Positions 61,408 through 64,000 of a DNA stretch of 64,000 nt are shown here, piece after piece. Under the pieces are notes generated by a model. That model was not told the DNA's origin and did no database searches. It saw nothing but the letters and a program-made list of their open reading frames with translations. This stretch comes from Lewinellaceae bacterium (lineage in GTDB: Bacteria > Bacteroidota > Bacteroidia > Chitinophagales > Saprospiraceae), in the NCBI GenBank assembly GCA_020636405.1, contig JACJXW010000005.1, positions 186,001-250,000 on the forward strand, written 5' to 3'. Both the position numbers and the translations under genes were made by a program. Position 1 is the first letter of the stretch, and each line of letters opens with the position of its first letter.

Positions 61408-62217
61408 TCACTGCCACACGCTCAGCCTTCCGTTGCGTTCGAAGGATTTCAATTCGTTGACGAGCTGGTCATTGGCTTTCGGGGTGAACAGAGAGGCCTG
61501 TTGGCGGTCGTCGAAGATCTCGATGTTGAGTTCTTTAGCGAAAACTTTGGCCAGGTCGCCCAGGTTGCGGGCATAGCGTTCACTCTTGCCCATGGCCATG
61601 AAGAGGTCGATCACGCCGGTGCGTATCATCTCGTATTTATCCAATTGCATGAGCATCTGGCGCTGGGTCTTGCCGCGTACGGCCTTGCCCATATGCTGGA
61701 GCTTGTTCCTTAACTTTTCAATGGAATAACCTACCACATCGGCACGGTGTTTCCACCAGTTGCTGCCGCTTCCGCCGTTACGGGCCTCGTATACTTTGAG
61801 GTGGCTCTTCTCAGCTGCTTCCTGGCAACTCACCATACCCATGGCCTTGGTAAGTTCCAGTACATTGAGCACTTGTTCTTTCGTGAGCAGTTCTCCGTTG
61901 TCCACCTGTTCCTCCAGAGAGAAAAGATACTTGGCATACTTCTGCTTCACTTTGCTCTTGGAGTTGAGGGTGATCAGCTTCGCCAGCTCCACGGAAAGAT
62001 AATAATCCTTCACAATAGAATCGCCCTTGGGCTTGCGGTTAGCGAAGTCCTGCATTTTCACTGGCTTGCGGATGCCATCCTTGAACTCGTACACATCGGT
62101 CAGCCAGCGCTTTATGTTGGTGGGGTAATGGTGGTCCGCCAGTTGAAGTACCTGGTGCAGCTGGGTTGCTGCGACCACCTTTGTTCCCTTTTTGCTGATA
62201 TAAACCTGAAGTACCAT
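61408..62217 (-). CDS. Phage-antirepressor-like (AntA/AntB-type) DNA-binding protein
   Basis: A 269-residue protein. Residues 1-100 resemble the N-terminal domain of phage antirepressors: AATQLHQVLQLADHHYPTNI, DVYEFKDGIRKPVKMQDF, DYYLSVELAKLITLNSKS and QKYAKYLFSLEE. Such domains follow the pattern of AntA and KilA/BRO-type DNA-binding proteins. The second half has helices rich in K/R (KLRNKLQHMGKAVRGKTQRQ) and a region with FMAMGKSERYARNLGDLAKV. No other phage gene is nearby, so it is either an orphan or a domesticated regulator. It has no signal peptide. Confidence 0.65.
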   Translation of the reverse strand: MVLQVYISKKGTKVVAATQLHQVLQLADHHYPTNIKRWLTDVYEFKDGIRKPVKMQDFANRKPKGDSIVKDYYLSVELAKLITLNSKSKVKQKYAKYLFSLEEQVDNGELLTKEQVLNVLELTKAMGMVSCQEAAEKSHLKVYEARNGGSGSNWWKHRADVVGYSIEKLRNKLQHMGKAVRGKTQRQMLMQLDKYEMIRTGVIDLFMAMGKSERYARNLGDLAKVFAKELNIEIFDDRQQASLFTPKANDQLVNELKSFERNGRLSVWQ

Positions 62218-62902
62218 GATATAAAGGATAATGGTTACGCTTACAAATTTGCACTTTTTGTTTTAAATAAGCAAATAATAAAACAAAAATTTTTAAATAA
62301 ATTCTTCAGCGTTTCAAGTATTGGGCCAGGCGAGCTCAGCTGGGAATAGGTTTAAGTTCTATTAATCAGGCGAAAACAGTTAATTTTAGAACAACGAGTG
62401 GAGTGGGGTAGTTCCAACAGCCTGTTGTTTTTTATCCACAACAGGAGGGGTGAATAAAACATTTTTGTTTAATCAAAATAATGACAATGTCAGCCCGGGT
62501 TAAAACAATTCTGAAGGGGAAGTGCTTGGGCATAATGCAGTAGAAGTGGGGGAGATGTAGTTGGGAGGTTAGGAGGTTAGGATGTTGGGAGGTTAGGATG
62601 TTGGGATGTTGGCGTTCAGGTAACTGGCTGGTTTCCAGAGGGGATAGGAGCTGAGGATTTGGCGCCCACAACCGCGGCAGGCTGCTTCAGCTCACCTGCT
62701 TCCAACAGTGTCCAACGTTAGATCGGCAGCCTCTTCTCAAAAACACCTTTGATTTTCAGGGGCTTGCGGACAGCGAATTCCGAACACTCCCAGGAGCCGG
62801 AAACTATGAACAGTCCCTTTACCAGGACAAAAAGCGGCCGGCCAATACCGAACCCTGTTTAGCCCTCAAATGCCCATTTCTACGAATTTCCACGCATTTC
62901 AA
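62218..62902. other. 685-base intergenic region
   Basis: No gene. Contents: an AT-rich stretch upstream of the antirepressor-like gene (62230-62310); a hairpin CCTGTTGT/ACAACAGG (62421-62445); an 8-bp tandem repeat (62561-62612); and otherwise unremarkable sequence to 62902. Confidence 0.6.
62561..62612. repeat. 8-bp tandem repeat, about 6.5 units
   Basis: Octamers TTGGGAGG, TTAGGAGG, TTAGGATG, TTGGGAGG, TTAGGATG, TTGGGATG and TTGG run through 62561-62612. Their reverse complements (CCTCCCAA, CATCCTAA, CATCCCAA) resemble the CAATCCAA/CAATCTAA units of the 12823-12966 array, so the two are related and in opposite orientation. Confidence 0.75.
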
Positions 62903-63589
62903 TCAGTTCTTCTTGTTGATCCACTTCATTCCCTCCCTTTTCGTCAGCGGGGCCAACTGAGGATGAGCCTCAATGAAGGCGACAACCGCTTCCGGATCGG
63001 TTTTGGAGTATTGCCGCAGCGCCCAGCCGGCGCCTTTTTGAATGAAGAACGCTTTGGAATCCTTTAGTTCCAGGATATAGCCGAAGAGCAGTTCGGCATC
63101 CGTTTTCTCTTTGTAAGGCAGTTGAAAAATGAGGCACACCCGCTGCAGCCACATATTTCCGGAAGCCATCCAGCGTTCGGTAACCGGCCCGATGAGCTGG
63201 GGAAAGCGCCGGAAGTGGATGCCCACGAGTTTCGCCAGCCAGTCGACGGTATCCCACCAGGAACGGGTGGTGATGAGCTCTTCGAAGAACATAATGAACT
63301 CTTCCGGCTGTTTCTTCTGAACCTTCTGTATCATTTCCAACGCAAAATAGTTGAGCTCCCGGTATTCGTCGTCCATACACAGGCGCGCCAGTGTTTTGAG
63401 CTCTGCTCCCTGCGGTATGCCTTTATTGATAAATATCTGTTTGGAAAGCGCTGCCCATTCCGGAGCCTTCAGCCCGTAGAATTCGAACTGGTTCCGCATA
63501 TAAGCCATCTGGCCTTGCGCACGCCCGGGGTCCCCGGCGGCCTGAAAAATGGTTTTAACGTGCTGGAGGTATTCTTCAGGGGTGAGCAT
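62903..63589 (-). CDS. AlkD-type DNA alkylation repair protein
   Basis: A 228-residue HEAT-repeat DNA glycosylase of the AlkD family, which excises N3- and N7-alkylated purines. Signature features: FYGLKAPEWAALSKQIF, ELITTRSWWDTVDWLAKLVG (the D/E and W residues of the substrate cleft), and FFIQKGAGWALRQYSKTDPE, the C-terminal AlkD motif with KGxGWxLRxY. ATG at 63589 is preferred; the 31 residues before it are not conserved. It lies 122 bases upstream (on the minus strand, after) of the 2-hydroxyacid dehydrogenase stop. Confidence 0.92.
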   Translation of the reverse strand: MLTPEEYLQHVKTIFQAAGDPGRAQGQMAYMRNQFEFYGLKAPEWAALSKQIFINKGIPQGAELKTLARLCMDDEYRELNYFALEMIQKVQKKQPEEFIMFFEELITTRSWWDTVDWLAKLVGIHFRRFPQLIGPVTERWMASGNMWLQRVCLIFQLPYKEKTDAELLFGYILELKDSKAFFIQKGAGWALRQYSKTDPEAVVAFIEAHPQLAPLTKREGMKWINKKN

Positions 63590-63711
63590 GGCCTTGGTTT
63601 TTATTGCGTATGCAATGACTTTATCCTTAATATTTAGTTCAAGTTGCGCATTTTTACCGCATTTCCATGTATTTCCCCGCATTTCTCCATTTCAACCCGA
63701 ATACAAAAATA

Positions 63712-64000
63712 TCAATACCCCTTCTTTTCATCCACCTCAAACAGCAATTCTTTCCCTTCCTTCCACCGCCGGTAATTTTCGGCTATGATCTTCGCCGCAT
63801 TTTCGGGGTTGGTGATGCTGGCAATGTGGGGAGTGATCACGAGGCCCGGTTGATGCCAGAAGGGGTGATTTTCCGGCAAGGGTTCCTCGCGGAAGACATC
63901 CAGCCAGGCCTCCCGGATATAGCCTTCCTTCATGGCCTTCAGTAGGCCCTCTTCATCCAGGTGGGCGCCGCGGGCGACGTTGATCAGGAAGGAGCCTTGG
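63712..64000 (-). CDS. D-2-hydroxyacid dehydrogenase, GhrA-like (partial, runs off the right edge)
   Basis: Only the C-terminal 95 residues are in the window; the 5' end lies beyond 64000. The visible part reads GSFLINVARGAHLDEEGLL, then REAWLDVFREEPLPENHPFW, with ITPHIASIT holding the catalytic His (Glu from VFREEPLP). This is the NAD(P)-binding-domain end of D-isomer-specific 2-hydroxyacid dehydrogenases, closest in style to glyoxylate/hydroxypyruvate reductase A. The tail ends in charged residues DEKKGY. Confidence 0.9.
   Translation of the reverse strand, partial: QGSFLINVARGAHLDEEGLLKAMKEGYIREAWLDVFREEPLPENHPFWHQPGLVITPHIASITNPENAAKIIAENYRRWKEGKELLFEVDEKKGY

Overview
The window looks like chromosome of a GC-rich, aerobic, probably marine Bacteroidota, most likely of the Saprospiria (Lewinella/Phaeodactylibacter type). 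The evidence is a SusC/SusD pair, three proteins carrying type IX secretion (T9SS) C-terminal sorting domains, a PorG-like DUF6089 protein, DUF6029 and Omp28 proteins, two Asp-box (BNR) proteins of the Bacteroidota type, many lipoboxes, and several TAnnTTTG promoter -7 elements of the kind used by the Bacteroidota sigma factor. No rRNA, tRNA, insertion sequence or CRISPR array was found. The species assignment is inference.

Layout. 1-1650: an amine-oxidase remnant, a Uma2 nuclease-like gene, and a TfoX/HxlR pair. 1837-16721: envelope and secreted proteins (a large BNR protein, SusC, SusD, a CHU_C-type secreted protein, DedA, an exported pirin, a lipoprotein, and a T9SS type A BNR protein). 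17212-24975: a stress or defence-like island with Pnkp and Hen1 (RNA repair), a divergent WYL regulator with a dyad between the promoters, a caspase-like peptidase, and an unknown membrane-anchored protein divergent from it. 25159-27054: a fused serine-biosynthesis gene (SerB-like HAD phosphatase + SerA). 27134-34131: the second BNR protein, a LolA-like protein, a USP-like protein and a SulP transporter. 34327-39715: a minus-strand run of kynureninase, a glucosidase-like lipoprotein, a fuconolactonase-like hydrolase and an SDR. 40062-50125: DNA repair (Ogt), TlpA/DUF6029/Omp28, MTA phosphorylase plus an APH-fold kinase, a PaaE-like reductase, LysE, GH3 and YjbQ. 50197-58843: PorG-like protein, phosphodiesterase, a small membrane protein, GNAT, NAD(P)HX epimerase, M16 protease, and a TonB-C cluster. 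59101-64000: methylmalonyl-CoA mutase, an antirepressor-like protein, AlkD and a partial 2-hydroxyacid dehydrogenase.

Two places deserve attention. The first is the Pnkp-Hen1-WYL module next to the caspase-like/membrane-protein pair (17212-24975), which could be one inducible response to RNA damage or infection. The second is the TonB-C cluster at 56240-58843. It holds a normal one-domain TonB, a decayed TonB-C remnant, and a protein with two TonB-C domains, proline-rich linkers, a signal peptide but no inner-membrane anchor, and a T9SS sorting tail. The last architecture does not fit classical TonB function.

The intergenic DNA carries two related families of very short tandem repeats (7-bp and 8-bp units, in both orientations) and a palindromic element (34164-34322) whose ends recur as a bare hairpin at 9711-9746.
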